DNA from: Dipteronia dyeriana | Lineage: Eukaryota; Streptophyta; Magnoliopsida; Sapindales; Sapindaceae | Direction: 5' to 3' | Assembly: GCA_032871835.1 (NCBI GenBank) | Contig: CM065299.1 | Location: 26,801,074-26,865,073 of the forward strand | DNA length: 64,000 nucleotides | Shown: positions 20,830 to 32,335 of the stretch, piece by piece | Layout of the letters: every line of letters starts with the position of its first letter | How positions within the stretch are numbered: the first letter of the stretch is position 1 | Notes under the pieces: model-generated | The model's input: the letters and a program-made list of their open reading frames with translations, nothing else | What the model was told of the DNA's origin: nothing | Databases searched by the model: none | Made by a program: the position numbers and the translations under genes

Positions 20830-22045
20830 GATCTGTATTTCAGCTGTGATCGATGGATCGACCATTCATGTCCTCGAGCTTATATGCTCCGTTGCGGATC
20901 ACTGTCTTTACCAAAATAAGGTCTTTCCCTGTTGGACCCTAGGACCCCGTCTGACCTCTTCCTTGTATTTAAGGCTACTTTCCTAAGAACCAGGTCCCCT
21001 TCCTTAAAGCTTCGGGCTTTAACTCTTCTGTTAAAGTACCTAGTGATCTTGCTCTGGTAAATCGCTACTTTCTGAACTACCCGATCTTGCTTTTCTTCCA
21101 AGATATCTAGGCTGGCTCAAAGCTTGTCCTAATTGCTTCCAAGCTTAAAATGTTGAACTTTGAAGGAGGTTAGTTTGTGCTCGATGGGAAGAACTTCTTT
21201 AACCCCGAAGGTTAAAGAATAGGGTGTTTCTCCGGTGGCTGTTCTCCTTGTAGTATGGTAAGCCCAGAGGACCTCGGGAAGCTCTTCGACCTATCTTCCT
21301 TTTCTCCACTATAACTTTTTTTTTTAGCAATTTCTTGATAGTCTTATTGGTGGATTCCACCAGCCCGTTGGTTTGAGGATGGGTTACTGAGGCGAATCTA
21401 AGGTTGATTCCTAGGCCGTTGCAATATTCCTTGAATCGACTGTTATCAAACTACTTTTTGAGGTCTGCTATAATGATAAGAGGGGTCCCGAACTTGCATA
21501 CCATATTATTTTTGATGAACGTCGTTGTATTTTCTTCCAATATCAAGGAGAGTGGTCCGACCTCGACCCATCTTGTGAAGTAGTCGATTGCCACAATAGT
21601 ATGTATGGCTTGTCCAGGAGCGGTTGGAAGTGGACCAATGAGGTCGAACCCCCACATAGCAAATGGGTAATGCAAGCTGAGAGATGAAAGACGCTCTGGT
21701 GGGAAGTGGCTCAGTTTGGATTCTGGCACGGTTCACAGGATTGAACAAATTTCTTTGTGTCTTGATGGATAGTTGGCCAGTAATACCCCATGCGGAGTAC
21801 CTGATATGCCAGAGCTTCACCACCAACGTGGTTTCCGCATTCCCTAGAATGAACCTCTCTTAATGCCCATTGGACATTCTTAAGATGTAAACATCGCAGC
21901 AGGGGAATGGACCTGCCCCTCCTGTAGAGGTACCCATCTACCAGGCAATATCAGACTGAGAGCCTCTTAATTCTTCTGGCTTGGTCAGACTCCTCGGGGA
22001 TCTTTCCTTCTTAGAGATAAACTACTATTGGGTCCATCCAGCATG
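20830..22045 (-). pseudogene. E1 integrase remnant
   Basis: INT joins element cDNA to host DNA. Minus-strand pieces include the core DLIGPLPTAPGQ with the first catalytic Asp and AIDYFTRWVEVGPL (21451-21729), IIIADLKK (second Asp), then across a stop and frame changes GLGINLRFASVTHPQTNGLV followed by E (the catalytic Glu). The C-terminal segment is AIYQSKITRYFNRRVKARSF (20880-21101). In-frame stops and frameshifts break it at least three times. Confidence 0.8.
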
Positions 22046-22046
22046 G

Positions 22047-22440
22047 TTACCGATCCAGGGAATAAGACTCCTTGCCTGTTACTGTGCTCGGCAGGGAGAT
22101 CACTTGGAGAGGGACTCCCTGTGGTAAGGCTTGGCCCCCATTTGTAACTATCTTGGCTAGGACGTCAGCTCGACGATTCTGTTGTCGAGGCACCTGATCG
22201 ATCTTAAATCCCTTGAATTTATTCTTAAGCAGCTGAACTTGCTTCAAGTAGGCAACCATGTTATCTCCTTTGGCCTGATAGTCCCTAGAAACCTGATTGA
22301 CTATGAGTAATGAGTCACTTTTAACCTGAAGGTAATCGACCCTGAGCTCGGCGGCCACCCTCATCCCATCTAGGAGGGCTTCATACTCTGCTTCATTGTT
22401 AGTGGCTTTAATTTATAATCTAAAACAATGGCAACAATCT
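22047..22440 (-). pseudogene. E1 second RNase H (archaeal-type, aRNH)
   Basis: Minus-strand residues AAELRVDYLQVKSDSLLIVN, VSRDYQAKGDNMVAYLK and RQQNRRADVLAK are typical of the extra RNase H domain found after the retroviral-type RNase H in Tat-clade elements. It shows the KSDS Asp and the (A)DVLAK Asp. The N-terminal part is frameshifted. Confidence 0.75.
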
Positions 22441-22599
22441 CCCCCCTCTGGTCTATTAGGACTACGTTCGCTCCTTCCTCGACTTGCCCAGATACTTTAT
22501 CAGTGTAGAGGATCTATGACTTGCAGCCTTTCAGCCAGCTGTCGGATTTTGGAATTTTCTCAGGAGCTATATTTATTGCTGTGGAGATCGTTTGGCGTA

Positions 22600-23063
22600 G
22601 GGGCACCGAGAGCTTTGCCACAAAGTCCGCCAAAGCCTAGGCTTTAATTGCGGTATTGGGTTTATACCTTAAATCAAACTGGGCGAGTTCCAGGGCCGAT
22701 AAGACCAGTCTTCTAGACACTTCAGTCCTTTGTAGGAATTGACGGAGAGGTTGGTCCGTCACTACTGCTATTGTGTGAGCTAGAAAGTAGGGACAAAGCT
22801 TCCTTGCCGAGGTCACCAGGGCATAAGCGAGTTTCTCTAAAAGAGTATAATTCTTTTCTGGCTTGGTTAGGGCGTGACTTAAGTAGTAGATAGGTCGCTG
22901 GACCGTATCTCCACATTCCTTAACCAAGGCCCCGCTCACTGCTGTTTCTGAAATGGCTAAGTAGATTTGCAGCCCCTTTCCCAGATTGTCTTGACTAGTA
23001 ACGGAGGGCATGATAGATACTGTTTTAAGGCTTTAAAGGCTTGCTCACTTTCTTGGTCCCATT
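22600..23063 (-). pseudogene. E1 RNase H (Ty3 type)
   Basis: Open part 22637-23011 reads GLQIYLAISETAVSGALVKE, RPIYYLSHALTKPEKNYTLL, EKLAYALVTSARKL and AVVTDQPLRQFLQ, the Ty3-type RNase H that degrades the RNA of the RNA:DNA hybrid. It follows RT in element order. A TAG interrupts the tail (TAIKA*ALADF). Confidence 0.8.
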
Positions 23064-23432
23064 TCATGTTCCTCCTTGCTTGATAGCTCTGAAGAAAGGG
23101 AAACATTTATCGGTGGATCGAGAAATGAACCTGTTGAGCGCCGCTATTTGTCTGGTCAAGACTTGAACCTGTTTGAGTGACGTGGGGGATTCTAGATCCA
23201 TGATAGCTTTGATTTTTTTTAGGATAGCCTCTATTCCTCTCTCATGAATCATAAAGCCTAGAAACTTTCTTGCAGTTACCCCGAACGCATATTTGGAGGG
23301 GTTCAATTTCATCTGGTTTTTCTTTAGGATCATAAAAGTTATGCGAAGATCGTCCTTATGTCCTTCTATGGTTGATGACTTGGTAATCATGTCGTCGATG
23401 TATATTTCCATTGATCTTCCAATCTCGGGCTT
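23064..23432 (-). pseudogene. E1 reverse transcriptase, C-terminal part only
   Basis: Begins at the catalytic YIDD (about 23391-23402) in MEIYIDDMITKSS and continues through GFMIHERGIEA, LESPTSLKQVQVLT and a connection region to AIKQGGT. Everything N-terminal to EIGRS is deleted: fingers and the first catalytic Asp are gone and protease sequence is fused directly upstream. It cannot encode a working RT. Confidence 0.85.
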
Positions 23433-24690
23433 GTGTCAACAAGCACGCGATGGACCATACAGTTGGCAATTTGTACCGTGACCACCACGGGATCGTCATG
23501 AGGTTGTATAGTATTGTATACATCCCTCTCGGTGAAAATAATTTGTACCAATTGGGAAGGGTCAGCTGGGCTCTAGTCGACCTTAAAGATACCTCGCCCT
23601 TCATCTACGCAAGGGAGATTCCTCGCATGGTTTTTTCTGGAATTATTGGAGGCACCAACCAATGTAGGACCTCCTCTGATGGTATGTACCTGGATTTGTT
23701 ACATTAGATCTGTCTGCTCCCTTATTCTCTTCTCGGTGTGCTCGCGAATCTCAGCTTGTACTTTCTTCCCAATCTGAATGTTGTCCCTAACTTGCTGTAA
23801 GAACTCTATCAAGCATCCTCCCCTTATTAGAGTCTCGATCTGGTTACGTAGGTTATATCACTCTGAAGTGTTATGGACCACGTCTTCACGAAAGTCACAG
23901 TACTTATACCGGTTCCTCCTATCGTCGGGGAATTTTATGGGTGCAGGCTTCTGTAGTAGCCCCTTATCCCGGATAGAGAGGTAGATCATTTCATGGGATG
24001 TATTTAAGAGGGTGTAGTGATTGTATCCTCTCTCATCTCGCGTGATAGGGGCTACTGTCCTTGGAGGAGGAAAAGTCCGCAGAGGGGTTCGTCTTGCTGG
24101 GTACCTATCTTGCTTGGGTCGAGAAACTGGAAAACAGAAGGTTGACCTGTTGGGAGATTTGTTCTGATTTTTCTGAACTGGTTCAGGTCTGAGACTTACC
24201 TTCTTCTGTCTTTTTGCTGTTCTCATGTCGTCATGCTCCATTTTGACCTTGAGCTGTTCATCAACTTTGACTTGCTCTAGAGCCCGATCATAGGCCTCTT
24301 GGTAGGTCTCGTGTGGTCGTTTGGCAAAGGATCTGAATAACCTACCCACCCACAAGTTCCGTCTGAAATTGGCAAAGGTCTATTTCTTAGTGAAGACCCC
24401 CATTTGGATGACTTCATTGTGGAACCGCTCCACGTAAGCCTGAAGGGTTTCCCCTCTCTCCTGAATCACGTACTGTAAGTTGATGGGATCTTTTGTTAGG
24501 GGTTTGACTCCCTGGAATTACGAGTAGAAATCAGTTGACAGCTTTGTGAAGGAGTCTATACTGCCCGCATGTAGCTTTCTAAACCAGGTCTTGGCGTAGT
24601 CGGTTAGCGTAGTTGGGAACATCCGGTATATAGCGGCTTTGGTTGTGTTCTGGACTTCCATCTGTTGGACGAAGCTTTCCAAGTGGCTTA
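23433..24690 (-). pseudogene. E1 gag and protease start, truncated
   Basis: From the right: SHLESFVQQMEVQNTT (gag core, cut at about 24690), the gag C-terminal region with FRSFAKRPHETYQEAYDRAL (open part 23858-24355), then NRYKYCDFREDVVHNTSE. Further on, translation in another frame gives HRVLVDT of the protease active site, immediately followed at about 23432 by RT sequence (EIGRS). Several stops and frameshifts are present. Confidence 0.8.
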
Positions 24691-25429
24691 ATCTACACTA
24701 CCCCTAGTAAGTGTCCACAAGGCCGTCCCAAGCTTCTGAGACCAGAACTAAAGCTTGGGTCTACCTTGCCCTATGAAACAGCGAGCACCTAACTCGATGA
24801 CCTCCATAAAGAATCATGCATTGAATGCGCACAAGATCATATCTACACTCCACCGAACGTTAAAACTCTGCGTACGTGTAAGACAAGAGATTTATTTCAA
24901 AGAGGAAACAAACTTATCTCCTATAACGATATTCTTGAGCGATATTCTTGAGTCCGTTATTTACTCGAAGTCAATGACTTTTAAATAGAGGATCCCATCC
25001 GATAAGGAGGGAACAGATTCAGAGAATCGTGGCGGGAGATACACCCGTTCAAATGGCATGGACCATGTATAAATATGAGAAAGAGGATGAGAGATAAGAG
25101 AAGAACAAAAAAAGAAAACGGGAGTGAAGAGAGCCTAAATTCTGTAATCAGAACATGGCCACAAAAGGTATTCCACTATTCGACTAGCACGAGCTTACTA
25201 CCTTAAGATGTCCCAGTGAGGTTGAGATTTTTGGAGATTTATTGTTTTGAGTGTTTACTGTATTACTTATATAGCCAATAATAAAAATTCACATTCTTGT
25301 TCTTACAATATCTACCATCGTTTAATAGGCTATGTACTTAAGGTATCAACCCGGGCCGCCACCTTCGTGGTAGTGGTCTTGAGGGTGTTATCGAAAACTT
25401 TCCACCTCGGATAAATTTTTAGTTAACCA
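24691..25429 (+). repeat. 5'-truncated family LTR, plus orientation
   Basis: Homologous to 16075-16742 of the solo LTR. It contains GACCATGTATAAATATGAG (TATA) near 25070 and ends CCACCTCGG..AGTTAACCA. About the first 590 bases of an LTR are missing. On the left it abuts E1 gag; on the right it abuts the aRNH coding region of E3, so it is probably the 3' end of a further element that had inserted into E3. Confidence 0.75.
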
Positions 25430-25645
25430 TGATCGCTTACCTAAAACTGGTTCAATAGCTCAAGAGCAAGTTTAAAGGATTCAAAATCGAGTAGGTACCT
25501 TGACAACAGAATCATTGAGCTGACGTCCTTGCTAAGATAGCTGTAAATGGTGGCCAGACATTACCCCACGGGGTCCCTCTTCAAGTGATCCCCATACCTA
25601 GCACAGGGCAGGTAAGGAAACTTATACCTTAGATCGACAACCATG
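25430..25645 (+). pseudogene. E3 aRNH 3' end
   Basis: Plus-strand residues IAYLKLVQ.LKSKFKGFKIE (with stops) and adjacent RADVLAKIAVN match the aRNH C-terminus of E1 and E2. The N-terminal part was lost when the LTR to its left inserted. Confidence 0.6.
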
Positions 25646-26913
25646 CTGGATGGATCCAATAGCTGATTATCTACAAGATGGGAAACTTCCTAGGGAGCCC
25701 GACCAAGCTAGGAAAGTCAAAACGCTCTCGGTCAGGTATTGTTTGGTGGATAGACACCTATACAAGAGAAGAAGATCCCTTCCTCTGCTCCGATGTTTAC
25801 ACCTTGAAGATGGCAAGTGGGCATTGGGAGAGGTTCATTTCGGGGAATGCGGAAACCACATTGGTGAGAAGTCTCTGGCATATCAGGTACTCCGTATGGG
25901 GTATTATTAGGCAACCATCAATCAAGAGGCAAAGAGCTTAGTGCGAACCTGCGAGGCATGCCAGAGTGCCGTAAACTTAGTTATCTCCCCTCAGAGCGGT
26001 TGTCGTCCCTTAGCTTGCCCTACCCCTTTGCTATATGGGGAGTCGACTTGATCAGACCGCTTCCTACTGCTCCTGGTCAATCCAAGAAAGCTATCGTGGC
26101 AATTGATTATTTCACAAGATGGGTCGAAGCCGGACCGCTCTCCCAGATATCAGAAGAAAAGATAACAAGGTTCATCAAAACTAATGTAGTTTACAGGTTC
26201 AGAACCCCTCTTGCCATTAAAGCGGACCTCAGATAGCAGTTTGACAATGGCTGATTCAAATATTTTTACGAAGGCTTGGGAATCGACCTTCGGTTCATTC
26301 GGTAGCCCACCCACAGACTAACGGGTTGGTGGAATCCACTAATAAAACCATTAAGAGACTGTTGAAGAAAAAGCTGTAACAGAAAAAAGACAGATGGGCC
26401 GTGGAGCTTCCCGAGGTCCTCTGGGCTTACCGTACCACGAGGAGAACAGCCACCGGGGAAACCCCTTATTCTTTAGCCTTCGGTGTTGAAGAAGTTCTTC
26501 CTATCGAGCACAAACTCACCTCCTTTAGAGTCCAACATTTTGAACCAAGGAGCAATGAAGGTAAGCTTCGAGCTAGCTTGGATCTTCTGGAGGAAAAACA
26601 AGATCGAATAGCTGAGAAGGTAGCAGTTTACCAGAGCTGGATTGCTAGATACTTTAACCGGAGAGTTAAATCCCAAAACTTTAAGGAAGGGGACCTAGTT
26701 CTCAGGAAAGTGACGTTGAATACCAGGAAAAGGTCGGACGGGGTCCAAGGGCCCAACTGGGAAGGGCCATACTTAGTAAAAGTGGTGATCTGTAATGGGG
26801 CATACAAGCTCGAGGACATGAATGGCCGACTCATCGATCATACTTGGAATGCAGTCACTAGAGAAAATTCTACCCCTGAACAGGGGACTCATGAGTGGGC
26901 TACCCTCTCCTAG
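25646..26913 (+). pseudogene. E3 integrase
   Basis: Starts MDPIADYLQDGKLPREPDQA at 25650, then a zinc-binding region with GECGNHIGEK and CEACQ in shifted frames. The core at 25958-26236 has WGVDLIRPLPTAPGQ, AIDYFTRWVEAGPL and IKADLR followed by a stop. The C-terminal part 26401-26913 is open for 170 codons ([20 protein letters not shown] to the end). The order zinc finger, DDE core and C-terminal domain is intact, but stops and frameshifts (for example TAG after ADLR) inactivate it. Confidence 0.85.
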
Positions 26914-26965
26914 TTTTTAGTCTAAAGCAATAATGTACTCCTTTCTTTTTATCAATAAAGCTTGT

Positions 26966-28121
26966 TGTTGATGGAAAATTTGCTCAGAATGAGAAATTTC
27001 TGCTAACACCCTCGAGAGAACTACCACGAAAGTGGTGGCTGGGGTCGGTACCGTTGGTACTTGACCTGTTAAGAGGTAAACGAGAGGCTGGATCATAATA
27101 ACAGTAAATGAGAGCTTTTATTATTGGTACTTGTTTTGAAACACAAATCAGTCTCTTATATGCTCGTAGCCTCTCTAGGATCTAGGAAGGTGGCAACTCT
27201 ATGCTTGTCGAATAGTGGAAACAAAGGTGACCATGTTCTGAGTACAGAATTTAGGCCTTCCCCTATTCTTTTCTATCTTTCTTATTATTTTTCTTCTCTA
27301 TTCTTCTGTATCTCTCCTTTGTGTCATGCTTGGCCCTATTTATATATGGTCCAAGTAGGTTTGAATTTGCTGATATCCCACCATGATCCTTCGAATCCCT
27401 CCCTTCCTTATTGGACTGGATCCCTTATTTTAAAGTGGTTGACCCCGAGTTAATAGCGGAAACGATGATATCGTTAACAAAAACAAGTCGGTTTCTTTTT
27501 AGGGATCAAACACTTGGCTTGCACGTATACATAATTAATTGTTGGTTACCACATAGATATGATCTTGTATGTTATTGCGGCATGGTGTGTCATAGAGGCT
27601 ACCCAGCTAGTTACCTGTCGTCTCGTAGAGCGAGGTAGATCCCTGCTCCGTCTCTGTTCTCAGAAGATTGAGATGCATTTTTTCTAACCCTTGGGGGCTT
27701 GAAGTGACCTTGTAGACATTCTTGGGAGGTAGCCAGGGTAGTGTAGATTTAGGCGTGATTTCTTTTTCATCTCCAGTAGGAGCAGCGGGCTTCCGGAGAG
27801 GTTGGCGGGCTTCTCCCGAATGTCTTTTGAGCTTGGAGACTTCTCCAGGCATTCACGGGATGGTTGAGGAGCTCAACCTTATAACCGAGGTTCCCCGATA
27901 GGTGGCCTGGAGAAGCTCGGGTTCCAGTATTCTTATGAGGGTTCGTCTTGGTTACGCCTGGCTTGTTTTCTGGTAGTTTTAAAGCCGAGCTGGCCTTCCC
28001 TGCTTCTGCGGGATGGCTTTATGGTCTATCCGGGCTTCATGAACTTCGATTATGGGTTTCGACTTGTGGTGGGAAAGTTAAAAATTTCTCTTTGACCTCT
28101 GGCCAAATTTTACTATTAACA
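26966..28121 (-). repeat. 3' LTR of E2
   Basis: 1156 bp, begins TGTTGATGGAAAATTTGC and ends TTTTACTATTAACA. A TATA-type sequence on the minus strand lies near 27335-27350. Confidence 0.92.
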
Positions 28122-28495
28122 GTAGTCCCCTCTGACTTGAACACCGGTGGTAGAGTTGGGGTTGGATTCAGATTCCCTTTTTAATTGAAAAAGTTTTCCG
28201 CTATAAAAATAATTAATGAGAGCGAAATCTTCTCATTAGTTACCCAATATTTGAATTTGAAACAGTATTTTATTTGAAGAAAAACGGATGCAATACGACT
28301 CTCTCCACGGCTCCAGGTGATTTTCCCGAGGATATCGCTGACATCATTACCCTTAATCCTCTATTTAAACCCGGCCTTATTGTCACTTTCTTCACACTTT
28401 TTAAAATCTCAAATTTTTAGATTTCTTCTTTCTTGCTTTTTTTCTGCCGATTTCCCTCTATCTTCCGCTTAGTTTTAAGTTATTCTTACCTATTA
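28122..28495. other. E2 spacer / 5' flank of antisense gene
   Basis: Starts GTAGTCCCCTCTGACTTGAA as in the sister elements. It contains CTCTATTTAAACCCGG (about 28359-28374) and a pyrimidine-rich stretch before the ATG, like the E1 equivalent, which is consistent with a plus-strand promoter. Confidence 0.55.
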
Positions 28496-29485
28496 ATGTC
28501 AACTTCCTCAGACAGTATTGACGCCTTGGTTGAGGGCACCGGAGGTTCTAACCTATTTCCTCGTAAACGGGTGCAAGGAATTTCGAGCGATGAGGAATCT
28601 TCACCGGTCTGCCAGCGCCGGGTTCTAGCAGGAACGTCTCTATTGGCTTTGGCTTCTCGAACTAGCCCGATAACCCTTTAAACCTAGTTGACGAGGATTC
28701 TGATGTCAAGGAGAGAGTCGACGCTGTAAGGAAGGTTCAGATTATAGTGGCGGAGCTTCCTTCCATGGTGATCCTTCCTTTCGAACCCAAGGTCATCCCT
28801 GATTCCACCGTTGACCCTCAGTCGATCAGCCGTCTTCAGGATAAATATGGTATTCTTGACATCGTTTCCCTCACCGTCCCCCACAGGAATTATGACGTTT
28901 TTAGCCCGCCCAAAGGTGTACTTCCCATTCATGTTGTGACCTTCGAGAGCGGGGTGAGGCTCCCTCTTCATCCTACCCTTCGGCGGGCTCTCAACGCTCT
29001 TCAACTGGCTCTGCTCTAACTAACGCCCGGCTTTTGGAGGCATCTAGTCAGCTTCCTCGTGCTGTAGAGGGAGCAATGCAAGATGGGTAATATAGCAAGA
29101 GAGCCCGGGGTATAGGAGCTCGCTTTCCTTTTCCAGATAGGGAGCCTGGCTGGGGTTTCTCAAGGGCAATTCTTTGCCAAGGCCAAGAACAAGTTCAATT
29201 TTATCATCCCCGGGGCTTCAAAGAAGGACCCTGCTGGGAAAGAGGAGTGGATACTGGCGAGGGGAGACTGGGGGAGCTTTGTATTCATCGGCAGGCATGA
29301 GCTCGAGGTTCCTACCGCTTTTAGTGATAAACCCTTGTGGGATCGGGATTCCTTGCCCGCTGAGTCTGAAGCCGTGCTGAACACCATCCGGGCCAGAAAT
29401 TACTTAATTTTGAAATTTCCAACCGCTGACCCTTTCGATCCCGGCAGGGTGAACAAGTACCTGCGGATCTCCGATGCTACTCCTC

Positions 29486-29565
29486 GTAAGTATCTCGTTC
29501 TATCCTATTTTTGAATTGTTGGATGGTTCAGTTCTGATGATCTTGACCCCTCTTTTTTTTAATAG
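29486..29565 (+). other. Intron 1 of E2 antisense gene
   Basis: 80 bp, donor GTAAGT after ACTCCTC, acceptor TTAATAG. Confidence 0.8.
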
Positions 29566-30109
29566 TGTTTGCTGTTGCTCCAGCTTCCCGTGAAACCCGT
29601 AAGCAAGGACCCCTCATCTTCATTCCAGATCATCCCCAAGAGCTCTCTCGGCCGCTTCGAAGAAGGGGAGAGGGGGGGGGGGGGGGTCAACCATTAAGGC
29701 TGTTACCTTGCTTACTTCTACTCCATCACCTTCTCAAGTGAAGTCTAAGATGGCTATCCTTGCGTCTTGGGCGGCAAAGGCTTTAAACCGAGGAGGGACC
29801 GCTTCCCAAGCCAGTGATAAGTCCATTACTGCCCCCTCACCAGTATTTTCTGCTTCAACTGATGCTTCCCCAGTCACATTATCCCTTTCTACTGATCCGG
29901 CTGTATCCAGGGCAGCCCAGATTCCCAAGGATCCCGAAACCGATACTCCTGAGGTCGCCCCTTCTCGCCCATACCAGCAATCGAGCTCGGTGGGCCAGGG
30001 TAAGGTTTGGAAACAATTTGTTACATCTTGTCTAGGCGGCGGGCTTTCTAGGATGACCTCGATGCCCGTGGATATATTGATTACCAAAGGGTCTGCCTTT
30101 CTAGTCGAG

Positions 30110-30179
30110 GTAATCGTCGCTTTTACTTCCTCATTCAGTAGCTTGATTTATCATTTTCTAACATGAATTTCCTTTACAG
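30110..30179 (+). other. Intron 2 of E2 antisense gene
   Basis: 70 bp, donor GTAATC after GTCGAG, acceptor TTTACAG before GCCTTCAAG. Confidence 0.8.
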
Positions 30180-31098
30180 GCCTTCAAGTTTCTAGTAGCC
30201 ATGGGACATCAGGTGGCCTCCCTCTACGATCGGGTAGCCAAGGCTGAGGTGAGGCTGAGCAAGCCATTGGGTTGTTTGCGCGGGCTCAATCCCTGGTCCC
30301 GGAGATGACCTCTAGCCAATAGGGAATGGAAGCACAACTAGCCAAGCTCCAGTGCCACCACGAGAGGTTGAAGCGGGCTTTTGATCGGGAAATCTCCTGT
30401 TGAAGCTACGAGCTAGCCAGCAGGATGACTGGAAGGGAGATGAAGGCTCTAGATGTCGAGAATCAAGCTTTACAGGCTCAAATTACCCAGCTCCAGGCAG
30501 AGGTGGAAGCCTCTTTTAATGAGGGGTATTTCTATGCCTCCTATCAAGTTGTAGTAGCCCTTCCTCCCCTATTTGATCTCTCCAGCATCGCCGGCTGGGA
30601 TAGAGAATAGGTTATGTATCGGGCTGCAGAGATGTCTCACCCCAAAAATGATGGAGCAGGTCATTCTAGGGGAGAGCTGGGAAGCAGTTGGAGGTGTCAG
30701 ATCTGCCTCCTCCTGTTCCAACCTTCTTGGCGTTTGGTCCTAGCGAATCCTTAGGGGGGGGTGGTCCAATCTGAGGAGCTAGAAAGAGACCTTGCTGAAG
30801 CCCAAGATCCTCCCAGGGTGCTTCTAGGAGAAGAGTCATCCGAAGGAAGGATTATGCCCGAGTCAGTGGCCAGCTTTCTCTATGCAGCCATACCGTCTGA
30901 GGTTATGGCGGTGATAAATGAGGTCATGGAGGAGGACCCTGTTGATCCCGAAGCAGCCGGGGCGGATCCCTAGGGGGAGGTGGTTGAGGCAGTAGGTGCC
31001 GCTGACTAGGATGAGCTACGACCAGAGAGAGGAGCAAGGGCGAGGTTCACTCTGTAGAAGAGGAGGCGGGAGGTCCTCAGGAAGACGAAGAAGTTTGA

Positions 31099-31689
31099 GT
31101 TCTCTCCCATGTAATTCATTTTGAATGCCTGGAAAAGGGGGTGGGCATCCCATCTTTAACCGTGTTTGACTTTTTGTCATTTTATTCTTTTTTTGTAGCC
31201 CAGAATCAGGGATTGAGCTCCCTGCTTGCTGTAGCCTTGTTGGGGAATAGGCTCCCCCACTTAATAATAAAGCTTTAATTTTAGATCTAACTCTAACTTC
31301 GACTTGCATGTACTTACTTGATCTCCCTCTAGGTCCAGCATTTGTAGCGAAACGAACTATTTTGGGGGAACAACAAGATAAGAAAACCGTTTAAGCGTGA
31401 AAAAGGACAGTTAGCGTCGGGCTTTCTGACCATAAAAACTCGTAGCTCAACTTCTTTAGTCGATAATCCCCTTGCTTGATTGTAGGCCTGCTATAGTGAG
31501 TAACCATGTATCAATGAGGGCTAGTAACCAGAACTAACTGGTATATTTAGAGTTTAAGTAAATCGAGCCATCTATCCCTAAACTCCTTTAGGGGGCTGTA
31601 GCCCAAGCGAGGCATTAAGTAAAGAACTGTCTAGTCCCCCTTTTTAAGATAGGGATCGGGAAGGCTTTCATATTCTTAAATTCGTGTTT
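31099..31689. other. E2 spacer between antisense gene and repeats
   Basis: No ORF could be supported. Shares GGAAAAGGGGGTGGGCATCCC-like sequence with the same position in E1. Confidence 0.55.
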
Positions 31690-32335
31690 TTTCTGGGGGT
31701 GGTAGCCTGACCAAGGTATCATGAGGGCTATCTAGCTATTTCCTGGTCTCGAGGTCTGGATGACAACTATGCTCTTACACTCAGACCCTTCTTGGGGGTG
31801 GTAGTCTGACCAAGGCATCAGGAGGGCTATCTAGCTATTTCATGGTCTCGAGGTCTGTATGACAACTATACACTTACACTCAGACCCTTCTTGGGGGTGG
31901 TAGCCTGACCAAGGCATCATGAGGGCTATCTAGCTATTTTCTGGTCTCGTGGTCTGGATGACAACTATGCTCTTACACTCAGATCTTTTTTGGGGGTGGT
32001 AGCCCAACCAAGGCATCAGGAGGGCTATCTAGCTATTTCCTGGTCTCGAGGTCTGGATGACAACTATGCTCTTACACTCAGACCCATCTTGGGGGTGGTA
32101 GCCCGACCAAGGCATCAGGAGGGCTATCTAGCTATTTCCTGGTCTCGAGATCTGGATGGCAACTATGCTCTTACACTCAGATCCTTCTTGGAGGTGGTAG
32201 CCCGACCAAGGCATCATGAGGGCTATCTAGCTATTTCCTGGTCTTAAGATCTGGATGACAACTATGCTCCTACACTCAGACCCTTCTTGGCGGGGGGTAG
32301 TGCCTAACCGAGGCATCAGGAGCGATGAGGGGGAT
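31690..32335. repeat. About 99-bp tandem repeat array of E2
   Basis: TCTAGCTATTT recurs at 31731, 31830, 31929, 32028, 32127 and 32226, an exact 99-bp spacing, plus a diverged last unit. Six to seven units, the longest array of the family here. The plus-strand frame at 31990-32247 (GVVARPRHQEGYLAISWSR repeated) results from 99 being divisible by 3 and is not evidence of a protein. Confidence 0.95.

Larger units (their letters stand above)
14167..24690 (-). mobile_element. Ty3/gypsy element E1, Tat/Grande-like, 5' truncated
   Basis: In element sense (minus) the order right to left is gag, PR/RT remnant, RNase H, aRNH, INT, about 99-bp tandem repeats, antisense gene, 3' LTR. A 3' antisense gene and tandem repeats are known from Grande-type elements, and a second RNase H is known from the Tat clade. 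The 5' LTR and gag N-terminus are missing: at about 24690 gag is joined abruptly to an LTR fragment in the opposite orientation. Confidence 0.85.
25430..26965 (+). mobile_element. E3 fragment 1 (gypsy, plus orientation)
   Basis: Carries the end of aRNH, INT and the pol 3' flank in plus orientation, opposite to E1 and E2. It is cut at 26965 by E2; E3 sequence resumes at 40223. Confidence 0.85.
28496..31098 (+). pseudogene. E2 antisense gene, Transposase_28-like, three exons
   Basis: Exon 1 (28496-29485) starts MSTSSDSIDALVEGTGG and contains VIPDSTVDPQSISRLQDKYG, VPHRNYDVF, LHPTLRRALNALQLA, FIIPGASKKDPA and YLRISDATPR. Exon 2 (29566-30109) is Ser/Thr/Ala-rich and ends SMPVDILITKGSAFLVE. Exon 3 (30180-31098) opens AFKFLVAMGHQVASLYD and includes a coiled coil (ALDVENQALQAQITQLQAEV) and an acidic end (VNEV.EEDP, GGPQEDEEV). 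Two GT-AG introns match those of E1 and E4. Damage: a frameshift after about 28675, stops near 29019 and 29070, and a frameshift in early exon 3. The cellular role is unknown. Confidence 0.78.

Noticed and set aside
31990..32247. Plus-strand frame with three repeats of a VVARPRHQEGYLAISWSR-like sequence
   Set aside because: It lies exactly on the 99-bp tandem array; because 99 is divisible by 3 any frame there repeats. There is no start context or homology.
31690..32335. 99-bp repeats as a CRISPR or integron array
   Set aside because: Whole units repeat without unique spacers and lie inside an LTR retrotransposon.
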